This document shows positions 33,659 through 46,329 of a stretch of DNA of 64,000 nt, in pieces; the first letter of the stretch is position 1, and each line of letters starts with the position of its first letter. The notes under the pieces are model-generated. The model saw nothing but the letters and a program-made list of their open reading frames with translations. It had not been told where the DNA came from and made no database searches. The position numbers and the translations under genes were made by a program. The DNA comes from Zygaena filipendulae (Eukaryota > Arthropoda > Insecta > Lepidoptera > Zygaenidae), in the NCBI GenBank assembly GCA_907165275.2, contig OU015670.1, positions 647,501 through 711,500 on the forward strand, written 5' to 3'.

Positions 33659-34254
33659 TTAATATTTCTTTATTATCTAACTGACGGACTAAATAGAATT
33701 TTGATTGATATACCTACCTTATCATCATGCCCATTGACAGCTACATACGTACACGCGTCCGGATCACACTAAAATTTCCTTGGGGCCGCGTCAGACGACA
33801 TTGGCTCCATTTCGATGTGTTTTATACAATTCGAGGACAATGTGCCGATCGCCGAATGTCACATGACGAACGGATTAGCGGGGGAACCAGGTTCGATTCT
33901 TAGTAGATTTGAAATAAATCAATTTTGAAATAACAAGAAAAAAATTGTACGGAACCACACATGGTAATTGGTAACGCACACATCTTTAAACTTTTTATTT
34001 TGAGTGCACACACTGAATACAAGCTTTGATACAAGTGCTAAGAAGCGAAACGTGTTGTGTACAACGCCACCTATTAAATAGATTGAAAAACTCATCAAGT
34101 CTAAAAGTAATCAGTAACAACGCCATCTGTTAAAAACCAAACGAATTAATTGAATATACATAAACTCACGAATATTCTTCGCGTGTAACGTAACGCGTAA
34201 CGTAACAAGTAACGCAACGAAATTTTATATACGCTACTTAGCTACATAAAAAAA

Positions 34255-34862
34255 CAATTTACTAAATTTTTGTCTGTTTGTTCCGGCTATCTCTGAAACG
34301 GCGGGACCGATTTTAACGGGACTTTCACTGGCGGATAACTGATGTTATGAGGAGTGGCTACTTTTATTTTAGAAAAAAATTGCGGGAATTCCGAAACTCA
34401 CGCGGGTGAAACCGGGGGCCACAGTTAGTTTTATAGTTGTCAATCCCCCACGGGTTCACTCGCGCTAATTTCGGAGATCCCACAGGAATTCCGAGATAAA
34501 AAGTACCCTATGTCAGAAGTACCGTAGCTTCCTATGAGTGAAAGGGTATTTATTTATTTCAAAATCGGTTCAGTAGTTTCTGAGTTCATCCATTAGGTAC
34601 AAACATACAAAACCAAATATTTTCCCTTTATAATATCAGTATCCTTACAATTTTAAAAATGCGTAAGTGAGTTTGTTTGTTTGTTTATATTTATTTGTTA
34701 CCTCCGCTTTCACGCTTCAACGGCTCAACTGATCACCGTGAAATTTTGCATACACGTTGTCAGGGGTACAGAGAAGGACATGAGGTACCTATCTACTTTT
34801 TATCACGGAATTTCCGCGAGAACTCGGATATGGACGCGGGTGGAACCGCGCGGCACGACTAG
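34255..34862. mobile_element. Three Helitrons in a row
   Basis: 34255-34435 plus (AACGGGACTTTCACTGGCGG subfamily, ends ACAGTTAG). 34440-34641 minus. 34642-34862 plus (TCCTTACAATTTTAAAAATG ... GGCACGACTAG). Independent insertions side by side. Confidence 0.65.
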
Positions 34863-35127
34863 TAAATACTATACTAGTAATAATCCTGCCATTAAAAGTT
34901 ACGACGTATACAGAGTTGAGTTGGTATCAGCGCACATACATACACACATGCACACGCCGCAGGCACAAATCTCTTATCAATGAGGTTAACCGCTTATTGC
35001 AAACACAGAAAACCTATAAAGAAATTTTACGACCATAATATTTAGGACTGTAAAGTACCTACGTACATACGTGAGCAAATTTACGACAGCTAAATATGTT
35101 TTGGATGTCCCTCGGGAACTCTTCGGT

Positions 35128-35188
35128 GGAATAAAATGTGTCCCAAAGTGTTATAAGTCAAGACACGTAGGACAAATTTTATTCCACT
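35128..35188 (+). repeat. Small imperfect hairpin
   Basis: GGTGGAATAAAATGTGTCC pairs with GGACAAATTTTATTCCACT. No family known. Confidence 0.6.
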
Positions 35189-35408
35189 GAACTCACAACT
35201 GACAAACGTCAAAAATTTCACACGCACTTCAGTGGGTCCTTATTCACTACGACCAACAATATTCTTCGCCCGTAATGAAGAAGAAGAAGAAGAAGAAACT
35301 ACACTTATTAATACATTTATTTTTTGTAATGCGTGTGTTAATATTTTGATTTTCGTACCCCGGCAACATGCCTATTATTTGGTAGGCAGTTGTAAATGGG
35401 TATTTTCC

Positions 35409-35712
35409 GGGGTATGAAAAATTATCAAAATTCTAATTAGTCCGTCGGTTAGAAAATAAAAAAATAATACACACGTATTTTTTGCTTTTTCAAATTAATG
35501 AATGTTTTCATTATTTGGATAAAGCGCATTAAACTTTGGGAGTGGGGGCTCGTAACGTCCAGTGCAGGTAAAATCTGCACCTGCTTGTGACGTCACGCGA
35601 CTTTTCGACTCAACGTATTTTTTGCTCATGTAAAAAATGAAAAAATACGTGTCTAATATTTTTTATGAATCTACACGGCGGGGTAAAAAGAAAAAAATAG
35701 TCAAATAGCCTA
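35409..35712 (-). mobile_element. MITE family A
   Basis: TTAGTCCGTCGGTTAG left and AATAGTCAAATAGCCTAC right; keeps one TGACGTCA at about 35588, the other decayed. Confidence 0.75.
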
Positions 35713-35929
35713 CTCTGTTTGTACCTATAGACAGATTGACAATAATAATTTTCCGACACAAAACTCAAGACAAATCATAAAATTTCGCAACTCTTGCAGT
35801 TGTGAATTGTAATACAATAATACAACACAAAGGTAAATTACAGTATCGATGTCGACCCGACGACACAGCGCAGTAAGCCCACTCCGGCGCATTTTTTTTA
35901 TTTATTCAAATCCATAGTAGGTTGTTGAT

Positions 35930-36172
35930 AGGTGAAAGCCGTACCGAACACGCGTGTCGCGTTGTCTTCGTTATTTCAGTTACCTTTCAGCATCTATTTT
36001 GGACCCCGAGCAGGAAACTGGCTTTTAAGAGAGCCATGTTTTAACTTGGGGAACAATCTAACATTGTCATTGGCGTTTCGCCGCCATTGAAGAAGTAGAT
36101 GAAGAGATTTTTGTTACTAAGATACATTGTCATTGGCAAATTATAATTATAGACGCGATTATTAAAGAAGAA
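35930..36172 (+). repeat. Dispersed repeat family X, copy 2
   Basis: Inverted relative to 16540-16815: GGTGAAAGCCGTACCGAACA, GAGAGCCATGTTTTAACTTG, ATTGTCATTGGCAAATTATA. Confidence 0.6.
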
Positions 36173-36182
36173 GAAGAAGAAG

Positions 36183-36533
36183 AACTAATATTATAAATGC
36201 GAAAATAACTCTTGTCCATCTGTTACCTTTTTAGACCTTAACAACTCAACTGATCGTCATAAAATTTTGCATACACGTTGTCACAAATAAATGGAAAAGA
36301 AAAAGAAAATAGGTACATTTATTTCAGCACAACACACAAGAAATAGAAACAAACATAGACAGTGCATAATCTTTTATAGACATAATATCTCTAGCATGCT
36401 CTACCGAAAAGGTCACTTAGCTAAGTGCGGGTATACCTATCGCTGAGTCTTGAAAGGACATAGGGTACTTTTAATCCCGTTCCCGTGGGAACTTAGAAAT
36501 GAACTCGGGCGACACCGAGGGAAACAGCTAGTT
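36183..36533 (+). mobile_element. Helitron split by a retroposon tail
   Basis: CTAATATTATAAATGCGAAA start and GGGAAACAGCTAG end. 36285-36450 is foreign and contains GTACATTTATTTCAGCACAA, a reversed retroposon 3' end. Confidence 0.55.
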
Positions 36534-37746
36534 GTTAATGAACTATAGCTCATCAGTCTTTCTGAATGTAAGAAAAATAAAAGAGCATTTAGTTGAGACC
36601 TAAATTCCGTTATTTTAGCATTTAAAGTTCACAATAATACTTTTCTTCCAAAATGAAAGGGTAAGATTCCAGGCTGATAAATATGAGGTTAAAAGAATGT
36701 GCGTAGTGAGTACATAAATTTAGTTTTTCTTAAGTTCTGCAGCTCCGAGACTCCTTTGAGTATTTTTCTCTATTGATCGTAATTTAGGATTTGGCAATGC
36801 ACGCCCCACTTCAAAAATTCACAATGAATATAATATTATAATTAATAAAAATGTGAGTTTATTATAATCATATCTTCAAGAAGCGTTGGTAGTTATCGTT
36901 CGGGAAGCGTCAAAATATCAATATTGTGTTCAAGAAGTCAATACAATTAAATTAAATAATCCAACCGAACCGAGTTGCAATACTGGGCTCGCTGCCGTTC
37001 CCAGTCGAAAACATTTAATAGACTCACACACAGAAATGGGGTAATTTTATGAGAGCGCACACTTGCAACGGTGATGGGCGGTGAGTGATTTTAAACTTTA
37101 ACTCAGGTGGGAATAAGACACAAATCGCTACGGCAACGGACGAAGGATAAGTCTTAATGGAAGTGAACTGTAAAGAATTATAAAATGTGTACGTACTACG
37201 TAGGTAGGTAACCATCGAAATGGTTTATGGAAAAATGGGCCAAGTTTCAATTAAGGCATTTTGTCATTCCGACAAATCTCCAACAGTGCTACTGGCCGGT
37301 GCCCGCGGTTCCGCCCAAAAGAATTCACTTAGAATTCCCTTGGAAACTTCAAAAGTATTCTAAAACGCTTTTAATTGAGATTGTTTATGGACATCTGATT
37401 TCGATTAAATAAAAAGTGTAATCCACCTATGAAAACTAAATGAAAATTCGTTCAGTAGTTTCGGAGTGTGACTCACAGAGGGACAAGATAGACAAACAAA
37501 ATATTAGAAGTAGCTTTTTTGGTGTTTTTACTCTAAAAATAAATTTATACAAAAAAAAAAAAAAAATTCGTAGTATCTATAATATCGAGATAACTTGCCT
37601 TCCATTGAGCTCAGAAACAAAATATATTAAATTGTTCCGTTATTGCCCACGGTTGAGGGGTTCTGTGATTATTATTAAATATTTGTTTGTCTGTCATCTG
37701 TCGGAGCCCAATCTTTGACCTGACTGAATAGATTTTCATGTTCAAT

Positions 37747-38072
37747 ATACAACGTGTCAATGAATTGACTGAAAACTAGAGAGTAGTTTGTTCAGAATCG
37801 ACTTCCGAATTGATCGCACCATGTTTAATATAGGTTATATTTTTTAATTTTTACTAGCCATTTCTAAATTGTTCATAATACAATATTTGGTCATTGACAT
37901 GTAGGCGCGGGAGTAGCGCTTGAAATTTTGTAGATAGATCATCTCCAAACTAACGTTGCATAACTTTTAGACTATTAATTTTTTCGACATAATTTATATT
38001 TTAATCACATTATTGTTTATTTTTTTAAATGGCGTGTATCAGGTGTTTGGTCAATTCATTAACACGTTGTAT
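37747..38072 (+). mobile_element. MITE family D
   Basis: TACAACGTGTCAATGAATTG and its complement CAATTCATTAACACGTTGTA, flanked by TA. A second, shorter copy is at 50069-50274. No coding. Confidence 0.75.
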
Positions 38073-38989
38073 AAAGGTTATCTATTTTTCATTCCGATAA
38101 AAAATAAAATGGCTAACGAACAGCGAGTACTGTAAGTACAATCGCAACTAGTTGATGCCTGCGGCTCCGCGCGCATACAAATATGCTCGTACACTCGCAA
38201 GTTTATAAATGTCACGTCTCCTATTTCCGTGACCCGACTGCGATGAACATATAATATTTTAGAGAGAACCAAGCGTGAGAACCAGGTTCTATTCCGTACA
38301 TTTCGTTGTAATAATGGGAATTGATGCTAAAATAATAACAGATAAATAATAATATTATATTTAAGATAGAAAAACAAAGCACCGATTCTCTGAATGCTAT
38401 TAAAGTGTAAATATTTTTTCCAAATTATAATAATAAAACATTTTTTAAAATAAGGTCGGTAAAAAAAAAAAAAAGGTCGGTCAAAAGCTAGTTTATCATA
38501 AAAAATTGGTGGTTTTTAAAATGCTATGTATTTTGTAATCTTTACTATTTTTTTTACAATTTTTTCCGTCACTAGTCTTTCGTGTGTGTTCTGCGTAGGT
38601 AAATACGTTAAGCAGTTTATGCGTAATAGAGCAAAAAACATCGGAACCTCTTCATTAACTCCCACCATGCATTATCACAGGAAACTATCACCAAGAACTT
38701 GGCTTCAGCTCTACCGCGCGCCCACTCTTTACGAGCGCGTTCGGGAATTCATTGGACGATAAAATTAAGGGATTTCGAGCTTTAATTTACGAAACCTCAA
38801 GGTTTAAATTTCAATGGTATGTAAATAACAATTTTATTATTATAAGTATGAAAACTACATATTTGGTATCTGAATAGACACTCTCTCTGTACTTTGATCA
38901 AAGTTCCTACCTATGTATTTTAATAATACCATTACGTACAAATTGTATGTAATGTTAACAAATAATTAAAATTGAGAAAGTAGTAACTC

Positions 38990-39552
38990 GAATAAGTGGC
39001 TGAACCAATTCGGATGTGTCACACAGAATATGTGCTCTAGATTAACACAAGTTATATTTTTGTCCCGAAACTCCTAAACCCTGGCGGAATCCCAAACTTC
39101 GCGCAGGTAAAGCCACGGGGGAGAGCTACTTGTCAGCCTTGACGATATTATATCGATTGGATTCATTTACCTTATTTTACATAATGTATACCTATAAGTG
39201 GATATTTCTATAATTTTTCCGTCGAAAACATCCACCGTCGCGTCCGTCGAGAATCGAGATGGAATGATATTTCCGAGGGTTGCCACACGAAATGCTGTCG
39301 ACGTGACATTTTCCAGAAAAAATATAACTTACTCAATACCTACTCTACAATTACAAAATCTATATTATCATTATTAACATTAAAAAGAGAAAAGTTTTGA
39401 TTTTTTTTGTTTGTTAGTTTGTACAGGATAAAAGCAAAAACTACTTAACCGATTTAGAAAAATTATGGTGGGAGACATAGGGGCTCTTTATCCCGGAACT
39501 CCCACGGGAACTTTGAAAATAACACGGTTGTAACCGTGAGCGATCGCCTAGT
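38990..39552 (+). mobile_element. Two decayed Helitron fragments
   Basis: 38990-39130 and 39365-39552 keep CGCAGGTAAAGCCACGGG and TCCCGGAACTCCCACGGGAA. Confidence 0.5.
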
Positions 39553-40171
39553 AAAGGGTAAAGTCAAAAAATATCACATTTTTTTACGGCGTCTCGCTAT
39601 TATAACCTTAAATCTGAATATCGGTCATTAAAACCTCGTCTTCTAAAGACGTAACAGCACGATGACGCAGCAAATAATTGAAATGAACTACACCTATTAT
39701 TATAAAATTTTCTTCCAGCACGCGCGCCAACCCTAGCGCCTGTTATAAAGTACTATGTATTGAGGCCAAGGGTACTGACAGTACATGGAGAAACCGAGCC
39801 GGCGTCTAATGGATGGTGAAAAAAACTAGACAATAATAATTTGTTGCCACGTGGAAATTGAAGAATAATAAATAAGGTTATCTCCGTATCTTTAGACGAA
39901 CGTCACTGAAATGATAAGACGTCTACCCTACGGAAAAACAAAGTAATTGCAGCAGAATAAATTTTACAAGAGAAGCAAAAAACCGAAAATCGCTTTATTT
40001 AAAACAAACCTTCCATAGTTTAACGATTTTCTTAATTTTAATTTCTCTAAGAGAGATTTCTCGCCCCAAATTTAAAAAAGAAAACATTATTATTACGATA
40101 ATATTTCAGGTATCCAAAAATGATGAGCGCGCAAGAAACCGACGCGACGCGACGCGCCAAAGGTCTTTTAA

Positions 40172-40271
40172 CGCCCCTTTTCGTTTGTATTGTCGCCGAC
40201 GCGCCGACATATCCACCTGAAGGTCATTCACCGTCCCTTTTCATATGTATTGTCGCCGACGCGCCGACGAG
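40172..40271 (+). repeat. Short duplication, 60-bp period
   Basis: TTGTCGCCGACGCGCCGAC occurs at about 40191 and 40251 within similar 60-bp units. Confidence 0.8.
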
Positions 40272-40318
40272 ATTTTTCACTACTGTTATAATATGTATAA
40301 GGCACATGAAAGTATCAA

Positions 40319-40620
40319 TGGGCTTGTCAACCAAATTTTAGTTTTTAGTCCGTCTTGTATAATAGATTAATAAAGAATATAGGACACGTTTTTTTTTTTA
40401 CGTAATGAAAAAATAACGGAGATACATTAAGTCAAAATGTCGCGTGACGTCACGTCGTGCTACAGTTTATAGCACGTTATGACGTCAAGAGCCCCCAATC
40501 CTAAACTTTAATGCGTTTTAACCTAGTATTTTTTCAATAATTTGAAAAAGCAAAAAATACGTGTCTCTTCTTGTTTATTATCTACCTGACGGACTAAATA
40601 GAATTTAGATTTTCATACCC
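40319..40620 (+). mobile_element. MITE family A
   Basis: ATGGGCTTGTCAACC start, TTAGTCCGTCTTGTATAATA, TGACGTCA at about 40445 and 40481, CTGACGGACTAAATAGAATT end. Confidence 0.78.
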
Positions 40621-40694
40621 AGGAAACTACCCTGTTATTGTGGGCTTTAATATCTAGGTATCCCTTGCTTAACCTAACAATATCTTAAATAACT

Positions 40695-41371
40695 AATATT
40701 ATGAATGCAAGTGTAAGTTTGTTTGTTACGCTTTTACGAGATTACTCAACCGATGAAGATTATGAAATTTACATATACTCTGTCAGAGGTACAGAAAAGG
40801 GTACTTTTTATTGAGGATGAAACCGCGGGTACACAGCTAGTATTATTACGGGAAGTTGGAAAAAAATTAATTAGTTAAAAATCTAAAACTGGAAAAATGC
40901 CATAATCCTAAAATAAATACATCTAATATATATAAATCACGTGTCACGTTGTTTGTCCGCGATGGACTCCGAAACTACTGAATCGATCGTGATGAAATTT
41001 CGTCACTATGTTGTATTTGGCCCAATTTAAAAGATAGGATAGTTTTTATCGCGGAATTCCCGCGGGAACTCCCAAATTACCGCGGATGAAATCGCGGGGG
41101 ACAGCTAGTATTATTATAAATGCGAAGTTTTGCGTACACGTTGTCAAGGGTACAGAAAGGGATCTAGGATACTTTTTATAGCGGAATCCCTACGGAAATT
41201 TGGGAAATTTCATAATTAACGTGGAAGAAAGTACATTAAATTTTGGATACTACCTACACGTTGTCAAGGGTAAGTATGTACAGAAAAAAAATAGGGTAGT
41301 AAGTACTTTTATCTCGGAATACCCGCGGAATCTGCGAAGCTGACGCGGGTGAACCCGCGGGGGACAGCTAG
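40695..41371 (+). mobile_element. Helitron cluster, three in tandem orientation
   Basis: 40695-40842 (short form), 40930-41108 ending ACAGCTAG, then at once 41109-41371 with ATTATTATAAATGCGAAG start and GGGGACAGCTAG end. Confidence 0.65.
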
Positions 41372-41790
41372 TACAATGTAACCGGCAATCAGGACCGGTG
41401 ACGATTTGACGCTATTAAGATGATGATTAGTTGAAATTTAATATTAAAGTTGTTTTTATTCCCACGATCCGTCGCGTGGTCGCATTACGAGCGGACGGCG
41501 GCGGCGTGTTTGTCACCGGCCGACCGCCTCCGCAGCCGGGTGTGCTCGCGTCATTTTCGGAGATCCCGCGGGAATTCAGAGATTAAAGTACTTAGGTATC
41601 TACTATCCTATATTTGTTTCTGTACCTACCCATGACAACGTGTAGGTAGTATTCAAAATTTAATGTAGGTACTTTCTTCCGCGTTAATTTCGGGTATATG
41701 TATAAGGGCATGGTATCGGATACTGAGAGTTTCACCCGCGTCAATCTCGGAGTTCCCGCGGTAATTGCGAGATAAAAAGCACACTATCGG

Positions 41791-41995
41791 CCGCCCTCAG
41801 AGTCGTTTTAATGATTACTTAATAATTTTAAGTGAAGATTTTTAAACCCAAATTGCCGCAATCAGACACGTTCATTAAATTAACGTTAATTGTCATTTAA
41901 GTAAATATAACGTAATTATTCTAATGCCAATTAACATTAATTTAATGAACGTCTCTGATTAAAAAATCGTTACTTAAAATTAAGTAAGTAACATG
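41791..41995 (+). mobile_element. Foldback MITE family P, decayed
   Basis: CCGCCCTCAGAGTCGTTTTA left arm, ATTAACATTAATTTAATGAA centre; the right arm is shortened. Confidence 0.65.
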
Positions 41996-42070
41996 TGACA
42001 TTTCACATTTTGTTTTGGTGATATGGTCATTGATATAGTACAAAAAAAAGTAGCGTGATCTGCCTCCAGC

Positions 42071-42203
42071 GGGGTTAGCCAGCCACGTTGACGTGGTCAT
42101 GCAAAACTAGAGTCTTGATTGGCTGACCACGTGATATGACGATTCGTTACATAAGTTTTCTATGGGTTAACGATTGTAGCATGTCAGCTTGGCTAACCCC
42201 GCC
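42071..42203 (+). mobile_element. Small inverted-repeat element, family F
   Basis: GCGGGGTTAGCCAGCC and GGCTAACCCCGCC bracket a roughly 130-bp body with GATTGGCTGACCACGTGATA. A degenerate relative is at about 27720-27850. Confidence 0.5.
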
Positions 42204-42760
42204 GTTTTGTGCTTTCCACCTTGGATGTTAGACAGGATGGTCACCGGCCCGCTATAAGTGGGACCGGCGGCTCGCCTCGTGTACGGCGAACGCGGTTAGA
42301 AAGCGGCCCCGCGACCCGTGACGTCCGCCCGTCTGTCGCTATAGCTGTGACACTGATCGCCTTTGTGTGAAGTAGCATTGCCAAAATATTTGTAACTGGT
42401 CGATCCGCCGCAGTTTCATTCGCGTTAATTTTGAAGTTCCCGCGGGAATTCCGAGATTCAAATTACCCTGTTCTACTAAGGAACACTGCGGCTTCTTATA
42501 AGTGAAAGATTTTTTTTAATTGGTTAAGAAGTCTTTGAATTTATCCACAAACACACACACGAAAAATCACATCTTTTCTCCAAATGTGTGAGTGTAGTGA
42601 AGTGAAATTTTATTATTATCTTCGGTGACACGCACACAAGAGAAAAATACCTACGCATACACGTGTACCTACGACGCGACATATACCTACAGTTTTTTAG
42701 CCCGACTTGAAATTGCTTCCCTTTGTTTGCTCTCACTGCCGTTCTACACCTAATACATAA

Positions 42761-43090
42761 TGGGGATGTGGACTACTTTTGAAAATCAAAATTCTAATTA
42801 GTCCGTCAGTTAGATAATAAAAAAACAATAGACACGTATTTTTTTGCTTTTTCAAATAAATTAAAATATACAGAGATAAAGAGCATTAAAATTTAGGGTG
42901 AGGGGGTCGTGACGTCACTAACCGCTAAAACCGCCATACAAACTGTCAGAATAGTGACGTCACGCGAAATTTCAACTCAATATATCGCCGTTATTTTTTG
43001 ATTACGTAAAAAAAGAAAAAATACGTGTCCAATATTTTTTAATAATCTACAAGACGGACTAAAAAATAAAAATTAGTCAACATGCCCATT
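42761..43090 (-). mobile_element. MITE family A, best-preserved copy
   Basis: Long inverted ends of about 95 bp (AGTCCGTC..., CACGTATTTTTT...), CATGCCCAT terminus, two TGACGTCA sites at about 42910 and 42956. Used as the family reference. Confidence 0.85.
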
Positions 43091-43684
43091 CTATGTAATA
43101 GCAGTGGGAAATATTATTAATTTACATCGACTTTTCGTCTTTAGAAACGTTATGTAGGTAATTTGTATAAGACCAACTTTGTATATGAAAATAAAAAATT
43201 CCAGATCGATGCCAGAGGCCTGGCGGCAAAATCGATAACAAGTCAAATTAAAAAAAAAAACATTAGGCTCTCTGATACGACGAAGATAGTTTGAATTTAG
43301 AAATCAATAACGGTTATTTCTTTCATCGATATATTTTTTGCTGTTGATTTTTCGGCACAGGTGTTCGTTGTGCAACAGCCACAGAATGCATGCAAACTTT
43401 ACGATTCAAACAAATTAAACCAGTCCAAACTTAAAGTGTTAAAACTTTAAAGTCGATAAACTTAAAGTTTTTCCAAGGCAAAAGAGTTACTCATAAATAC
43501 TTATTTGAATTTGAATTAGGTAGGCACCATTCGAAATTCGGTAACGGTAAACAAAAAAAAAAAACTTAATAGGACGAAGAACTCAAAAACTATTTAGTTT
43601 TATAGTAAACTAGCTGTTGCCCGTGGTAATTTCGGAGTTCCTGGGGGAATTCTAGTATAAGCTATACGTATAATACTTATAAAG

Positions 43685-43924
43685 GTTCATTTATATCTAC
43701 AGACATTGAGCGTGCCAGACACGTTCCGTCGCAGACAAAATAATATTCTCCTATACAGTGCGTATTGACTATTCACATCTGTCGCAACACGGCCGCGCAG
43801 ACGCCGACAGACACGGGCCAGTATTAGCGGAGAGAATATTTTGTCTTGCTGTTCATTTCTGTACGTGTCTGTGGCTACATGTCGAGCAGGGTGTGTTACA
43901 CACCCACACACACCCACACACACA

Positions 43925-43968
<44 letters not shown>

Positions 43969-43969
43969 T

Positions 43970-44000
<31 letters not shown>

Positions 44001-44053
44001 CACACACACACGCACACATACACACACACACACACACATACACACACACACAC

Positions 44054-44084
<31 letters not shown>

Positions 44085-44530
44085 TACACGCACACACACA
44101 CACACACATACACACACACACACACACAAACACGCACACACACAATGACAGTTTTTTTTTTTTATTTCAAGATTATTTAGTTTGTTTCTTTGTTACTGTA
44201 GTTTATTCTAATCATCTTAGTTAATGTAAGTATTTTAACCGATTCGTTCTGAATAGCATGAGCCCTCTATTGCAGAGGGGAGAGATTGAAAACCAGCGCT
44301 GCCCGGGACGTAGGTCGCGAGCAGCTTACGCTGAATCACTTCCTTTTGCCTATAATTGGCTATAAGTTTCATGTTTTTTTGTACACCTTTCTGATGGCAA
44401 TAAACAATTTTATTATTATCATAATTTTCACCGTGTAGCCATCTTTTGTAAATAAACGATCATTTTTTTTCTTGGCACTTGTCTGGCATGGAACGTGCCT
44501 GGCACGCTCAATGTCTGTAGATATAAATGG
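43685..44530. mobile_element. TIR element carrying a long CA microsatellite
   Basis: Inverted ends of about 40 bp: ATTTATATCTACAGACATTG at the left and its complement CAATGTCTGTAGATATAAAT at the right. TAA flanks both sides (3-bp target, PIF/Harbinger-like). Contains the (CA)n tract and a retroposon 3' end at 44257-44410. No transposase seen. Confidence 0.6.
43900..44144 (+). repeat. Compound (CA)n microsatellite, about 245 bp
   Basis: CA repeats with scattered CATA, CACG and CAAA variants. Open frames of His/Thr or Val/Cys across it are artefacts. Confidence 0.93.
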
Positions 44531-44872
44531 ACCTTAAACCTTGCTTTAGAATCACTCTATCTATCGATGAAAACCGCATTAAAATCCGTCCGGTGGTTTA
44601 AAAGATCTATGCGTATACAGACGGCGGGAAGCGAAGCGACTTTAATTTATTGAAATAAAAAGTAGTCTGCGTCACTCATCAGATCTCCAACTTATAGGTA
44701 TCTGCGCAAAAACAATGTCCCGATACGCTTGTCGCAGTGGCTCGGCGATGACGCGAAAGACGAACAAACAAATACACCGAGTATATGTATTAACATAACA
44801 ACAAAGCAAATAAAAAAATTTGTCCAACCCTGCGCCACACGTGAATGAATAAATAAATAAATTTATCCCAAC

Positions 44873-45268
44873 TAATATAAAACTATTATTAATGCTTAAG
44901 TGAATTTGTTTGTTTGTTACGCTTTCACGTTTGAACGGCTCAACCGATCATTATAAAATTTTGCATGCACGTCGTCATGGGTACAGGGAAGGACATAGGG
45001 TACTTTTATCCCGGAATTCCCGCAGGATCTCTGAAATTATCGTGGCTGAAACCGCGAGGAAGAGTTAGAGAATTATAATATTATAAATGCGAATGTGAGT
45101 TTGTTTGTGACGCTTTTCACACCTCTTTTACTGAACCGGTCATCGCGACATTTGCATACACGTTCTCAGAGATACGGAAAAGGACCGTATAGGACACTTT
45201 TTATGCCGGAAATTTGTTCCCGCGGGAGTTCCGAAATCAACGCGAGCGAAACCGCGGGGAACAGCTAG
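44873..45268 (+). mobile_element. Two Helitrons head-to-tail
   Basis: 44873-45070 and 45075-45268; the second ends GGGGAACAGCTAG. The first has a decayed end GAAGAGTTAGAG. Confidence 0.7.
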
Positions 45269-45803
45269 TTATTTATTTATTTATTGCACATCCATTAAGT
45301 AACAAAAAGGTCTTAGCAGTTCTTTATAATTTACCATTTTGAGATATTACTTGAAACACCCCCCCCCCCCCGCCCTACACACTCACAAAGCGAAAACAAG
45401 AGTTTTTTCATCTATCACAAAATTCACAATGATCTATTAACCACAGCATACCTACCTACCTACCTACCTACTTCATTCAAAATCTAAAACGCGGAGATCA
45501 TTAAAAATTATTATATTATGTAAAAAATTTATAATAATTATGTAGAATATAAATGTATAAATGAGTAAATAATAATAATAGTAAACATAATCCGCGCCGA
45601 GGTTGGCAACCCTGGCGCTCTGGGGCCGCGTCACCGGTAAATAATTGCTTAACTGGCAAACCGTGGAGACGCAATACGACTGAAACTTTTTTTTTTTATA
45701 AAACTTTAGGTGTGTCACGGCAGCTTTTCCCCGCGGCACTCGCGTTAGTTTCGCAATTCCGGCGGGAATTTCGGGATGAAAGTACCCTTTTCTGGACGGG
45801 GAG

Positions 45804-45958
45804 CACGAATTTTTACGCTCTCGTCATTTCGATATCGTCGTAATGTCAAAGCGTTTTTTTGTATGGAAAATGAACAACGCCATCTATCCAACGTTATTCA
45901 TTTTCCATAGAAAAAAAAACACGCTCGATATCGAAAGGACGAGAGCGAAAAAATTCGT
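45804..45958 (+). mobile_element. Foldback element, 155 bp
   Basis: CACGAATTTTTACGCTCTCG pairs with CGAGAGCGAAAAAATTCGTG. Pairing continues through CATTTCGATATCG / CGATATCGAAAGG and TATGGAAAATGAA / TTCATTTTCCATA. Single copy here. Confidence 0.75.
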
Positions 45959-45982
45959 GGTCCGCCTACTGTACACCAGCGC

Positions 45983-46203
45983 CCTTATTCACTATGACCA
46001 TACCACGCCACGTTAAGACGCCGCAATAAATGTTTTTTGCTCGCGATCAAAGTAGTTTCACAAAAAAAATGCATTTACAACGTGTGTTATGGTATACAGA
46101 ATATTAATTTCTAATATTATGTCACCTGGAGCGGTCGGAATTGTGTTTTTAGGACGCGCGTTATGGGCAAGGAATGTTGTTGGTCATAGAAAATAAGGAC
46201 CCT
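45983..46203 (+). mobile_element. MITE family C, complete
   Basis: GCCCTTATTCACTATGACCA left; TTGGTCATAGAAAATAAGGA right. Confidence 0.7.
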
Positions 46204-46329
46204 GATGTGTGCATGCAAAATTTTACTAGTTATGTTGTGTAGTTACGGCGTGAAAATAAGATAAATAACAAACAAATAAACTGACATCCGCATTTATAAT
46301 ATTATGTATTCAGTATAAGGATGAACAAA

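Larger units (their letters stand above)
33008..33735 (+). mobile_element. MITE family A broken by two insertions
   Basis: Left end ATGGGCATGATGAC at 33008, right end CATCATGCCCAT at about 33735. Inside are a SINE-like fragment (33195-33370) and a complete family P element (33422-33658). Confidence 0.8.
43609..44650 (-). mobile_element. Helitron interrupted by a TIR element
   Basis: CTAGCTGTTGCCCGTGG at 43609 and the matching body ATCGATGAAAACCGCATTAA at about 44570 belong to one element. 43685-44530 is inserted. Confidence 0.6.

Noticed and set aside
33880..33900. Isolated GGTTCGATTC (B-box-like); a similar one reversed near 50380
   Set aside because: No A box at the right distance could be supported.
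38526..38762. 78-codon frame ending in a GC-richer patch
   Set aside because: Signal-like hydrophobic start but no recognisable domain, no splice signals, no conservation evidence.
43687..44224. Long Val/Cys and His/Thr frames
   Set aside because: Translation of a (CA)n microsatellite.
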